DNA of 64,000 nucleotides, from NCBI RefSeq assembly GCF_900155545.1, contig NZ_LT732526.1, forward strand, positions 1,676,592 to 1,740,591, written 5' to 3'. The position numbers were made by a program, and so were the translations under genes. The DNA comes from Clostridium sp. Marseille-P2415. GTDB lineage: Bacteria > Bacillota > Clostridia > Lachnospirales > Lachnospiraceae. The stretch's first letter is position 1. Every line of letters starts with the position of its first letter. Below are positions 25,925-34,530 of the stretch, one piece after another. A model generated the notes under the pieces. It saw nothing but the letters and a program-made list of their open reading frames with translations. It searched no databases and was not told the origin of the DNA.

Positions 25925-26665
25925 CTACCACCATTTAATCAATTCAGTCACTTGGTTCCGTACCTCGATGAATTCCGGAGCAACCACTTTTCTCGGACGG
26001 GGCAGTGTATTGGCCAGTTTCTGTTTGATGGCCGTAGGCTTATTGGTCAATACCAGAATATTTTCACTCAGATAAACTGCTTCTTCGATGTTGTGCGTGA
26101 TGAATATAACTGTAGTCCCGGTCTTTTTCCAAAGGTTCAGAAGCTCATCCTCCAGTTTAAACCGCAGTTCCACATCCAGCTGTCCATACGGCTCATCCAT
26201 CAGCAGCAGCTCCGGTTTTACAGCGAACGCGCGGGCAATAACAACTCTCTGCAGCATGGACGTGGAAAGCTCTGCCGGATAGTAATCTTTAAACTGTGTC
26301 AGGCCTACCATATCCAGAACTTCCGCCACTTCCCGGTCAATCACGTCTTTTGGCAGTTTCTTCATTTTTAATCCAAACGCAACATTTTCCTCCACCGTAA
26401 GCCAGGACATGGTGGAATATTCCTGAAAAATGTATGCTACATTATGTTTTTTTAAATTTACCGGTTCCCCGTTAATCAGAATTTCACCCCCGGTTGGTTC
26501 ATACAATTTGGTAATGCAGTTTAAAAAGGTGGTCTTTCCGCATCCGGTAGGCCCGACAATGCACAGAAACTCTCCTTTTTTCACTTCAAAAGAAATATCG
26601 TCCAGGACCAGCAAATCACCGAATTTCTTCGTCATATGGTCAACTTTTACTTTCACTTCTTCCAT
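25925..26665 (-). CDS. NitT/TauT-type ABC ATPase A, degenerate signature motif
   Basis: A 246-residue nucleotide-binding subunit of the nitrate/sulfonate/taurine class. Walker A is intact (GPTGCGKTT, residues 38-46), as are Q81, Walker B with E158 (LLLMDEP) and the switch histidine H191. The ABC signature, normally LSGGM-QR, reads LSTSMLQR at 133-140. The partner ATPase upstream is degenerate in complementary positions. Gene order is SBP, permease, permease, ATPase B, ATPase A, sulfatase. Confidence 0.92.
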   Translation of the reverse strand: MEEVKVKVDHMTKKFGDLLVLDDISFEVKKGEFLCIVGPTGCGKTTFLNCITKLYEPTGGEILINGEPVNLKKHNVAYIFQEYSTMSWLTVEENVAFGLKMKKLPKDVIDREVAEVLDMVGLTQFKDYYPAELSTSMLQRVVIARAFAVKPELLLMDEPYGQLDVELRFKLEDELLNLWKKTGTTVIFITHNIEEAVYLSENILVLTNKPTAIKQKLANTLPRPRKVVAPEFIEVRNQVTELIKWW

Positions 26666-26678
26666 ATTTCCACCCCCC

Positions 26679-27434
26679 TTACAAAGTTTTATCCACTACT
26701 GAGCTGATTTCTTCCCGCAAATTTAAGAATTCAGGATCCACATAATCGCGTGGACGGGGAAGGGCAATCGTATACTCTTTTTTCACGGTTGTCGGGCAGT
26801 TAGTCAGCACCACAATCCGGTCCGCTAAGTAGATTGCTTCTTCAATGTTATTCGTTACAAATACAACCGTCCGCTTTTCCTTTTCCCAGATACGGATTAA
26901 ATCTTCCTGCATCAGATAACGGGTCTGGGCATCCAGGTGGCCAAACGGCTCATCCATAAACAGCACGTCCGGTTCATTGCAGTATGCCCGGGCAATGCCG
27001 ACCCTCTGCTGCATCCCGCCTGACAACTGATTCGGATAGGAATTTTCAAAGCCCTCCAGCCCCACAAGTTTGATATAGTATCTGGAAAGTTCCTGGCGCT
27101 CCTTCTTTGCCATGCCGCGTACTTTCGGTCCGTATTCCACATTCCCCATAACAGTCAGCCAGGGGAACAGTGCAGTTCTTTGATAAATTACTCCCCGGTC
27201 CGGTCCGGGCTTCTCCACAAGCTTCCCATTCACTGCCACCGAACCGGTACTAACGGTTTCCAGCCCTGACATACAGTTGATCAATGTGGATTTTCCGCAT
27301 TGTCCCGGACCGAACAGGACCAGCAGTTCGTTTTCTTTCACCGTAAGATTCAAATCATTGATTACCTTCACATTGCCTCTGGCCGTGTGAAATGTCTTTG
27401 ATACCTGATTGCAAACAATAATCTCTTTCCTCAT
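26679..27434 (-). CDS. NitT/TauT-type ABC ATPase B, degenerate Walker A and H-switch
   Basis: A 251-residue nucleotide-binding subunit with an intact signature (LSGGMQQR, 137-144), Q85 and Walker B with E162. Walker A reads GPGQCGKST (42-50), with glutamine where the invariant second glycine should be. The H-switch reads VTNNIEEA, with N195 in place of histidine. The ATG at 27434 overlaps the permease stop as ATGA; the frame is open to 27458. Degeneracy appears to be confined to one composite site of the A/B heterodimer. Confidence 0.92.
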   Translation of the reverse strand: MRKEIIVCNQVSKTFHTARGNVKVINDLNLTVKENELLVLFGPGQCGKSTLINCMSGLETVSTGSVAVNGKLVEKPGPDRGVIYQRTALFPWLTVMGNVEYGPKVRGMAKKERQELSRYYIKLVGLEGFENSYPNQLSGGMQQRVGIARAYCNEPDVLFMDEPFGHLDAQTRYLMQEDLIRIWEKEKRTVVFVTNNIEEAIYLADRIVVLTNCPTTVKKEYTIALPRPRDYVDPEFLNLREEISSVVDKTL

Positions 27435-28222
27435 TTTCCTCTCACACTCCAACTGCATAGTTTTGCTTCAATCGCCCGCATGGCAACTGCCAATATATAA
27501 CCGACAATTCCTACCGCAACAATTCCTACCATAATCTGAACCGTACTGTTGGAATCCTGCCCCTTGATGATCACCCAGCCGACCCCTTCGGAGGAACGCA
27601 CCATCTCTGCCGCAACCACGGTTGCCCAGGCAGAGCCGATTGCGATCTGCAGTCCTGCAAATATATGGGGAATGCAGGATGGCAGCACTACCGTACTGAA
27701 TACCTGACGGTCATTGGCTCCCAACATCCTGGCAGCTCCCATGAGAGTGCGGTCTACCGATCGGACACCTGCATAAGCATTCATCGTAATATTGGAAAAT
27801 GCCGCAAGGAAAATCAAAAAATACTTGGATGGTTCTCCCAGACCGAACCACACGATAGACAGTGGAATCCAGGCAATCGGCGGGATGGGGCGGATCAGTT
27901 CATATAACGGCCGGATCAATGCCTCCATGGGCTTATACCACCCCATCACGATTCCGGCCACAATCCCGGCCAGGGAACCCAGTACGAATCCGACCATAAC
28001 CCTGGTAAGACTCCATAAAATGTGCACTTCTATGGTATGAGTACCGATAGGTTCCAGGAGACTGGCAAAAAATCTGCCAAGCACCGTTACCGGACCGGCC
28101 ATAACAACTCCTGCCTTTGTGAAAGAAACCACAAACTGCCACAGGCAGAGAAATATAAAAATGGCTATGACCGCGCAAATCGTCTTTTCATACCGCTTCG
28201 CATCCTGAAAACGTTTGTTCAT
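27431..28222 (-). CDS. NitT/TauT-type ABC permease 1
   Basis: A 263-residue inner-membrane permease of the SsuC/TauC/NrtB class with about six hydrophobic segments. The cytoplasmic EAA-like loop (GAARMLGANDRQVFSTVVLPSCIPHIFAGLQIA) couples to the ATPase. Its start overlaps the stop of permease 2 by four bases (ATGA) and its stop overlaps ATPase B, indicating strict translational coupling. Confidence 0.92.
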   Translation of the reverse strand: MNKRFQDAKRYEKTICAVIAIFIFLCLWQFVVSFTKAGVVMAGPVTVLGRFFASLLEPIGTHTIEVHILWSLTRVMVGFVLGSLAGIVAGIVMGWYKPMEALIRPLYELIRPIPPIAWIPLSIVWFGLGEPSKYFLIFLAAFSNITMNAYAGVRSVDRTLMGAARMLGANDRQVFSTVVLPSCIPHIFAGLQIAIGSAWATVVAAEMVRSSEGVGWVIIKGQDSNSTVQIMVGIVAVGIVGYILAVAMRAIEAKLCSWSVRGK

Positions 28223-28998
28223 TCTCTTCCCGCTCCTTTCACCACCTTTTTCTCAATTACGGTCAGAATCCAGGAAAATACTGCTCCGATCGTCCCGATC
28301 GCAATCATACCGCAGATAATAATGTCCGGACGGTAGATTCCGCGTGCCTGCTGGATCATATATCCAAGACCTTTTGTGGAAGCCAGCATTTCCGCAGCAA
28401 CGATACAGGTCCAGGATGCTCCCAGTGCAACACGGATTCCGGTCATTACCAACGGCTGGGCCGTCGGGACCGCAATATGCAGCAGCATCTGGAAATTCGA
28501 TGCACCGAACGTCTGGCCTACCCAGAGATGTACATCCTTCGTCTGTCTGACCCCTGTATAACTGTTCAGCACACACGGTACGAATGCCGACAAAAATACC
28601 GTTACAATCTTGGAGGTGATTCCGATCCCGAATAACAGGATCATCAGCGGAATCCAGGCAAGTCCCGGAACCGGACGGATCAGGTCAAATACCGGACGCA
28701 CAAATAAATCAATTTTCTTATACCAGGCCATTAAAATCCCCAGTGGGGTACCGATGATTACCCCCATGGCCCAGCCGCCCATCGCAATTTTCAGCGAAGA
28801 AAAAATATGCTCTGGAAGCGTGGCGCCATCCGGTGCTGTCGAGGTCAGTTTCTTAATAAATGTAGCCCCAATTGTTACCGGTCCAGGAAGTGTAGAACTC
28901 TTTGTTATTTTCAGAACATCACAGCATAACCACCAGACTCCGACAAAGATTACAATGGACAGAACCTTTAGCCACCAATAATTATTTTTTCTTTTCAC
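28219..28998 (-). CDS. NitT/TauT-type ABC permease 2
   Basis: A 259-residue permease paralogous to its neighbour. The EAA-like loop is WVGQTFGASNFQMLLHIAVPTAQPLVMTGIRVA. Two different permeases plus two different ATPases make a fully heteromeric importer, whereas most sulfonate importers use homodimers. The gene lies 33 bases downstream of the binding-protein stop. Confidence 0.92.
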   Translation of the reverse strand: MKRKNNYWWLKVLSIVIFVGVWWLCCDVLKITKSSTLPGPVTIGATFIKKLTSTAPDGATLPEHIFSSLKIAMGGWAMGVIIGTPLGILMAWYKKIDLFVRPVFDLIRPVPGLAWIPLMILLFGIGITSKIVTVFLSAFVPCVLNSYTGVRQTKDVHLWVGQTFGASNFQMLLHIAVPTAQPLVMTGIRVALGASWTCIVAAEMLASTKGLGYMIQQARGIYRPDIIICGMIAIGTIGAVFSWILTVIEKKVVKGAGRE

Positions 28999-29031
28999 GA
29001 TTTCTCCACCTTTCGGATCTCTTACATCTGA

Positions 29032-30153
29032 TTACTGTATTTTTAGACCTGTAGCTTCCGATACAAATGCAGGATTGATGGATTTTTCTACGTTCGGCGC
29101 ACTGTCGGCTGTGATTTTCTCCGCGGATACCAGAAAATCCGTAATCGCAACCCATGCTTCTCCCAGTTTATATCCCTCCTGGCTCATATAATCCGTACCA
29201 ACGTATGCCCTGTCTTCGATCTCTTTCTTTAAATTTTCTTCGGTGAAATCCTGGCCATTATCGGTGTAGAATTTCTTTGTATACTCATATCGGGTATTCT
29301 CATCCTGTAATTCATCCATGGCACGAACCAGGCACTTTACAAATTTGGCAACATCTTCCGGTCGATCCTTCACCACTTCTCCCCTTGCAAAGCTGCCATC
29401 GCACATATTTACGCCGGTAGCATCCTCAAAGGAGCAGATTTCCTTATATCCCAGATCCTCCATCTGATAACTGTATGGCGGATTCATGGCTGCAATGTCG
29501 CCTTCTCCGGTCTGGAAAGCCTGAAACGCAGATGCATACTCCATATTAACCTGTTCCACATCCGATGGAGTCAATCCAAATTTCGCTGCATAGCACTCGG
29601 TCATATACTGTACGGCCGTTCCCAGCGGCTCAAGCACCTTCTTCCCTTTCAATGTCTCCGCACTGCCGTAAATCTCCGGACTGTCTGACAGATTCTTTCC
29701 TGCCGCAACCACATCACTGTCCGAGCGTGCATAAAGTCCCATGCCGCCTGTCGTATTCACATCTGCCAGCCACACACATCCTGCATTCGCCAGAGAGTAG
29801 ATGGAGGCGAAACCGGAACATGCAATATCCAGTTCCTCTGCCGCTATCGCTTCGTTTACCGGAGCACCGGTTGCAAAATATTCCAGACTTACATTTAGTC
29901 CCTCTTCTTCGAACCACCCCTGATCTGCAGCATACTGTACCGGAACCCCTACGGAAAGAGGAAGGATACCAACGCGCAGTACTTCGGATTTGGCTCCCTG
30001 CTGTGCTGCCGTTTTCTTATCGGCGCCTGCTGCCTGTGTGGCCTCTTTGGCCGTTCTTAAACCGCTGCATCCGGCCAGTGAAACCGCCAGCGCAGCTGCT
30101 AAAGTCAGAGTTGTTATTGATTTGCCAGTCTTCCATAAAATCCTTTTTTTCAT
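29032..30153 (-). CDS. NitT/TauT-type substrate-binding lipoprotein
   Basis: A 373-residue lipoprotein. The signal peptide ends in the lipobox LAGC near residue 29. The mature NMT1/SsuA-like domain begins near LRVGILPLSVGVPVQYAADQGWF. It delivers substrate to the adjacent heteromeric permease. The ATG at 30153 follows AAAGGAGAGG; the frame extends to 30174. The ligand is unknown; the sulfatase at the end of the operon makes a sulfate ester an attractive guess. Confidence 0.9.
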   Translation of the reverse strand: MKKRILWKTGKSITTLTLAAALAVSLAGCSGLRTAKEATQAAGADKKTAAQQGAKSEVLRVGILPLSVGVPVQYAADQGWFEEEGLNVSLEYFATGAPVNEAIAAEELDIACSGFASIYSLANAGCVWLADVNTTGGMGLYARSDSDVVAAGKNLSDSPEIYGSAETLKGKKVLEPLGTAVQYMTECYAAKFGLTPSDVEQVNMEYASAFQAFQTGEGDIAAMNPPYSYQMEDLGYKEICSFEDATGVNMCDGSFARGEVVKDRPEDVAKFVKCLVRAMDELQDENTRYEYTKKFYTDNGQDFTEENLKKEIEDRAYVGTDYMSQEGYKLGEAWVAITDFLVSAEKITADSAPNVEKSINPAFVSEATGLKIQ

Positions 30154-30200
30154 GATTACCTCTCCTTTTCTCATTAACTTTTACACCACATTCATCCTTT

Positions 30201-30252
30201 GCGTTATCGTTAACGCTAATCTCAATATAGAGCACTTGTTCTCATTTGTCAA
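30201..30252 (-). promoter_or_regulatory. promoter and LacI-type operator of the ABC-sulfatase operon
   Basis: On the minus strand TTGACA (30247-30252), 17 bases and TATATT (30224-30229) form a near-consensus promoter. Immediately downstream lies the palindrome GCGTTA-TCGT-TAACGC (30201-30216), placed to block transcription from +1. A related site is at 30411-30426. Confidence 0.8.
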
Positions 30253-30410
30253 TAATTATATTTTTTTCTATTTCACTTTTGTGCATTTTGCGCTTTTTCT
30301 TTGCATTTCATGGTCGTTTTTCACAATATTATTGATATAAAGCTTCATGACGCACTTGTTTTTGATAGATTTTTAACAGTCGTTTCGGAGTACGATTTAT
30401 AATTTTCCTT

Positions 30411-30426
30411 GTGTTATCGAAAACGC
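30411..30426. promoter_or_regulatory. second LacI-type operator
   Basis: GTGTTATCGAAAACGC matches the operator at 30201-30216 in the GTTATCG core and the AACGC end. It lies 30 bases upstream of the regulator's own -35. The two sites are about 210 bases apart, so looping or independent control is possible. The rest of the 30154-30525 gap holds only the two promoters. Confidence 0.65.
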
Positions 30427-30455
30427 ATTATTGTTATTTCTTGTCATTTCCTTTC

Positions 30456-30484
30456 TTGACACCAGCCCTGCTCTTTGCTAAGAT
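30456..30484 (+). promoter_or_regulatory. promoter of the LacI-family gene
   Basis: TTGACA (30456-30461), 17 bases and TAAGAT (30479-30484) lie about 40 bases upstream of the ATG at 30526. Confidence 0.7.
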
Positions 30485-30525
30485 AGAATTATCCAAAAGG
30501 ATAAATTCATGCACGGAGGCTGTTA

Positions 30526-31563
30526 ATGGGAGTTACACTGAAACAAATCGCAGAATTAGCTGGGGTATCCGTCGGTACGGTCGACCGTGCACTCCATGAC
30601 CGTGGCCGCGTAGACCCGAAGGTTGCACAGAGAATCAAGATGATCGCAAAAAAACTGGATTACCGTCCCAATACCGTGGCCAAGAGTCTCTCGATCCGCA
30701 GGCGCAATTTAAAGATCACCGTGATTCTCCATATACAAAGCCATAATGCTTTTTTTAATGATATTATGAGGGGAATCAAGAACTGCAAAGAAGAAATTTT
30801 TGATTTCGGCATTCGCATAGAGTTGAAAGAATGTCCGGATTTTAATGCCCGGGAGCAGTTAAAACTGATTAACCGGGCAATTGAGGAAGGGGCTAATGCC
30901 ATTGCCATCGTCCCCATCAATCATCCGGCCATCAAGGAGCGGATCAATGAACTGCACAGGCAGCATTTTCCTGTGGTATTCCTGACCAATATCCTTGATG
31001 ATACAGAATATTTAAGTTTCGTCGGATGTAACTACTCCCTGAGCGGAGCTATTACAGCCGGACTTTTATCCCTGTCCTGCCCTGTCCACGGTAAACTGCT
31101 GCTGTTTTCTCCCAGTTTTCAGATGCTGGGACACATTCTCCGCATGAATGGACTGAAAAAAACGCTGGAGCAGGAGTATCCTCAGATAATCCTGCAGGAT
31201 GTGATCGAAATGACCGGCAACGATATCCGGGATTACCAGTTAACCCGGAAGGCATTGGAGGATTTTCCGGAAACCAACCTGATTGTCTGCCCCGGCGCAT
31301 ACAGCTATGGCAATTTACAAGCGATTCAGGAGATGGGATATTTTCAGAACTCCCGCATCATCTGCTATGACTATTCCGAAGAAATAGGCAAAGAGATCCG
31401 GAACCGCAATATTACGGCAACCATCGTCCAGCAGCCGCAGCTTCAGGGTTATACAGCAATAAAAACCTTGTTTGAATACCTGACGTATGAAAAAATTCCG
31501 GTCACCAAAAATCAATATATTCAGACCAGAATAATTTTAAAAGAAAACTTGTCCGAAATTTAA
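30526..31563 (+). CDS. LacI-family regulator of the ABC-sulfatase operon
   Basis: A 345-residue regulator. The N-terminal HTH (VTLKQIAELAGVSVGTVDRALHDRGRV) and hinge helix (YRPNTVAKSLSIRR) are followed by a periplasmic-binding-protein-like effector domain (about 65-345). The SVGTVDRALH variant, with D after V, is typical of the sugar-binding-protein-like subgroup. It is divergent from the ABC operon and two operators lie between. The effector is not predictable. Confidence 0.92.
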   Translation: MGVTLKQIAELAGVSVGTVDRALHDRGRVDPKVAQRIKMIAKKLDYRPNTVAKSLSIRRRNLKITVILHIQSHNAFFNDIMRGIKNCKEEIFDFGIRIELKECPDFNAREQLKLINRAIEEGANAIAIVPINHPAIKERINELHRQHFPVVFLTNILDDTEYLSFVGCNYSLSGAITAGLLSLSCPVHGKLLLFSPSFQMLGHILRMNGLKKTLEQEYPQIILQDVIEMTGNDIRDYQLTRKALEDFPETNLIVCPGAYSYGNLQAIQEMGYFQNSRIICYDYSEEIGKEIRNRNITATIVQQPQLQGYTAIKTLFEYLTYEKIPVTKNQYIQTRIILKENLSEI

Positions 31564-31581
31564 TTTTGTCTATTAAAAAAG

Positions 31582-31624
31582 CTGCAGCAATCAAAAGGAT
31601 CTTTTATCCTTTCGATTGCTGCAG
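31582..31624. terminator. strong bidirectional terminator between lacI-type gene and anSME
   Basis: CTGCAGCAATC and GATTGCTGCAG plus inner AAAGGAT/ATCCTTT pairing give a stem of about 18 bp with a short loop. T-rich tracts occur on both exits (GTTTCT on plus, TTTTTTAATAG on minus). The flanking genes converge here. Confidence 0.85.
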
Positions 31625-31659
31625 TTTCTATAAAGCACGTTTCTGCATCTGGAATCAAA

Positions 31660-32775
31660 TCAAGCGAATCTCCGGCAGATTTCTACCAGCCTTGGATACG
31701 CATATTCAAAAAAATGATAATATGCACTGCAGAAATAATTCTTTCCTGCATTGTCAGCGGATATTGGTTCCCGGTATCTGCGGCAGCCATTGCGGCATAA
31801 GCCAAACCACTTACACGTCTTGCACTCTTCATGCACCTGCTCCGACCATTTCACGAATCCCAGTTCATCCCTCTTTTGTTCCATATCCTCAAAACTGTCC
31901 GTATTCACATTTCCTAACAGCCATTCATCCAGCGCATAAAAATCGCAGGGATATGTACTTCCGTCGGCTTCAATTACCCACTGCCTTCCGCAGGTTCCCC
32001 GCATGCTGCAGCTTTCCGGAATACGTCCGGCAATGATCAGCATCAGGTTTTCAAAATAACGGTTATACACGTAGTTCCCATCTTTCATATCCAGATACCA
32101 GGCATCAAAAACACTTTTTAAAAAGGTTTCATATCTTTCCGGCGTCAGGGAATACTCATGACCTCCAGGTATCTCGCCGATGGGATCCAGACATTCAATA
32201 TATTGCTGATATCCGATATGGTTCTTCTTAAAAAAATTGTAGATCTTCTGACCGTTTCTGACGGTAGCTGCAGTTACCACAGTCAGGATATTATATTCTG
32301 CCTTATGCTTCTCCAGCAAACGGATCGCCTCCATAATGCGTTTGTAGGTTCCTTTTCCGGCGGCGTCGACCCGGTATTTGTCATGAATTTCTTTCGTACC
32401 GTCTAAAGAAACACCTACCAAAAAATGATTCTCCGCAAAAAAAGCGGCCCATTCCTCATTGATGACATAGCCATTGGTCTGAATGGCATAATGGATTTTA
32501 ACTTTTTTCGGATTCGGATGGGCAGACACGTAACGAACCAGATCTTTATAAAACTCCAATCCAGTCAGCGTCGGCTCCCCGCCCTGAAAAGCGAAGGTAC
32601 ACTCCCCGTCTGCATATTCCATAGACTTGTCAACAATGGCATGCAAAGTATCCGCCGACATTCTTCCATAGGACTGGACGGTACGATTATTTAATTCATC
32701 CGCATAAAAGCAATATTTGCACCGCATGTTGCAATTGCCGGATGCGGGTTTTATTAAAAGGTTTAACATCGGCAT
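31660..32775 (-). CDS. anaerobic sulfatase-maturating radical SAM enzyme (anSME)
   Basis: A 371-residue radical SAM/SPASM protein that converts the sulfatase cysteine to C-alpha-formylglycine without oxygen. Cluster cysteines C15, C19 and C22 (GNCNMRCKYCFY) fall at the positions known for the Clostridium perfringens enzyme. The auxiliary-cluster region (CSMRGTCGRQW, STYPCDFYALDEW, CKTCKWFGLCRNGCRRYR) and length also match. The ATG at 32775 has AGGAG at seven bases; the frame extends six bases more. It is not in an operon with any sulfatase, so it probably serves all four. Confidence 0.95.
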   Translation of the reverse strand: MPMLNLLIKPASGNCNMRCKYCFYADELNNRTVQSYGRMSADTLHAIVDKSMEYADGECTFAFQGGEPTLTGLEFYKDLVRYVSAHPNPKKVKIHYAIQTNGYVINEEWAAFFAENHFLVGVSLDGTKEIHDKYRVDAAGKGTYKRIMEAIRLLEKHKAEYNILTVVTAATVRNGQKIYNFFKKNHIGYQQYIECLDPIGEIPGGHEYSLTPERYETFLKSVFDAWYLDMKDGNYVYNRYFENLMLIIAGRIPESCSMRGTCGRQWVIEADGSTYPCDFYALDEWLLGNVNTDSFEDMEQKRDELGFVKWSEQVHEECKTCKWFGLCRNGCRRYREPISADNAGKNYFCSAYYHFFEYAYPRLVEICRRFA

Positions 32776-32819
32776 AGTCATTCTCCTGTCTATTCTTAAT
32801 TTCTACCACATCGTACTCT

Positions 32820-33734
32820 TTAAATCAACCCGGAATATTTTGGCAGCGAATAATCCAGTTCATAAAATTTGCAGATATGGATAAAATCCTGTATCAGCTT
32901 CGTCAAACGCTTATCTTTATGATAAACAATGTAAAACTGCCGCTTAAACTGAAGATCTTCTACCTTCAGTGCATATACCAGTCCCCGCTCCAGCGGTCCT
33001 GAAACCATACGACGGGGAACGGCTGCTATACCAATACCATGCATTACCGCATTCACCAGTGCAGTAGTGCTTGTCCCTTCCCATGTCGGGTTCACTGAGA
33101 TTCCCTCATTCTGCATCACTTGTTCAAAAATTTCACGCGTACCGCTGCCATGTTCTCTTAAAAGAAAATTCTGCCGTTGAAATTCATCTTTTGTCATGAC
33201 CTGTCCTGGTTTAAATGGGTGCCTGGCCGGTGTGATTATTTCAAGGTAATCTTCCATATATGCTTCTGCCGTCAGACAGGTTTCATGAATAGGGGTTTCT
33301 ACCAGCGCAATATCCAATTCATTTGTGACCAGCTTCTGTTCCAATTTATTCGAAGACTCAATCAGAACCTGGGTTTTTGTATTGGGGTGCATGGCTGTAA
33401 ACGCTTCAACATAACTAGGCATAAACTGGGATCCGATGGTTATGCTGGCTCCGACACGCAATACGCCAAAAGAATCCCAATTCCGCAGCCCTTTTTCCAT
33501 ATCATCAAATAACGCGGAAATACGCAACGCATACTCAAGAAATTCATTTCCGGCATCAGTCAGATATAAACGCCTTGCAATACGGTCAAAGAGCATAATA
33601 CCATAATGGCGCTCTATTTCCTGAATGGCAATCGAAACAGAAGGTTGTGTCATGTACAGCCTTTTGGCTGCCTTTGAAATACTGTTTCCGCATTCACATA
33701 CCATCAAAAAAATTCTGATATGCTTTATTGTCAT
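32820..33734 (-). CDS. LysR-family transcriptional regulator
   Basis: A 304-residue LysR protein: N-terminal HTH (CECGNSISKAAKRLYMTQPSVSIAIQEIE) and a substrate-binding domain from about 90. The ATG at 33734 follows GGAGGGAAATT; the frame is open to 33767. It is divergent from the LURF-one-like gene and CHR transporter pair at 33975-35666 and probably controls them. It ends about 45 bases before the anSME start, so co-transcription with anSME is possible. Confidence 0.92.
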   Translation of the reverse strand: MTIKHIRIFLMVCECGNSISKAAKRLYMTQPSVSIAIQEIERHYGIMLFDRIARRLYLTDAGNEFLEYALRISALFDDMEKGLRNWDSFGVLRVGASITIGSQFMPSYVEAFTAMHPNTKTQVLIESSNKLEQKLVTNELDIALVETPIHETCLTAEAYMEDYLEIITPARHPFKPGQVMTKDEFQRQNFLLREHGSGTREIFEQVMQNEGISVNPTWEGTSTTALVNAVMHGIGIAAVPRRMVSGPLERGLVYALKVEDLQFKRQFYIVYHKDKRLTKLIQDFIHICKFYELDYSLPKYSGLI

Positions 33735-33974
33735 AATTTCCCTCCAGAGTATTATATGAAAAATCATATAATTAATATAAAATTATACAATTTTTATTAT
33801 TTATAATCAAGTGGTATAGTATAAGAGCAAAAGGAAAAGGCATTCTCACATGGCCAGTATAACACAAGATGTGGAGTACCGTCTATCTTTAATAAATAAT
33901 GCTGGAATATCAATCACACAAGAAATCTGCGGATAGAATCCTTATTAACAGCATTAAAACGAAGGAGGTACACA

Positions 33975-34490
33975 ATGAAATATTATATCAAATCCGGAAG
34001 CCTGTATCGTATAAAAGACGAACAATCCATGACCCGTATCGTCACTGTAAAAGATCCGGCCTTCACTACTAAAAAATGCCTTGAAGCAGAAAATAAAGAA
34101 TTTTATACAGATATCAGGCTTCATAATACAGCAGGGAATTTAAATGACAGCGAATATGTATTGTACGATAAATCCAAGAACTGCATTGCAGCCGCAAAGC
34201 CAAAATTTGACCCTGATATCCACGACTGGTCAGTCACCCAGGTTTTACACGTCAACTGTGCCTCAGTAGATATAAAAGGAATTCCATATGAGCTTCATAT
34301 GTTAAACAGCCAGAATTACCGATTAACCAGACACGATTCCACAATTGCCGTTGAAATTATCCAGAATGGAATCAGCGGCGGCTGGACTGTAACTATTGAA
34401 AAGGAAAACGAGTTTGAACCGGTCATTCTCTTAGGTGTATTCTTTTTCTGCCGTTATCTGGAAAAAGAAAACGAATGTGTCTTTATTTAA
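33975..34490 (+). CDS. possible tubby/LURF-one-like protein, function unknown
   Basis: A 171-residue protein with no signal peptide. Its short beta-rich repeats (FTTKKCLEAENKEFYTDIRL; YVLYDKSKNCIAAAKPKF; GGWTVTIEKENEFEPVILLG) and the hydrophobic C-terminal helix recall the tubby C-terminal-like/LURF-one fold. I recognise the style, not a specific family member. A strong GGAGG site precedes it. It is the first gene before two CHR transporter subunits, 40 bases upstream, and may be membrane associated with them. Confidence 0.55.
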   Translation: MKYYIKSGSLYRIKDEQSMTRIVTVKDPAFTTKKCLEAENKEFYTDIRLHNTAGNLNDSEYVLYDKSKNCIAAAKPKFDPDIHDWSVTQVLHVNCASVDIKGIPYELHMLNSQNYRLTRHDSTIAVEIIQNGISGGWTVTIEKENEFEPVILLGVFFFCRYLEKENECVFI

Positions 34491-34530
34491 CTCCGTTAAT
34501 ATTCAATCAACCACACTTTAGAGGAATAAA

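Noticed and set aside
31660..32775. Possible peptide-modifying (RiPP) radical SAM/SPASM enzyme
   Set aside because: Cluster positions, length and C-terminal cysteine pattern match anaerobic sulfatase-maturating enzymes, and no precursor peptide gene is adjacent.
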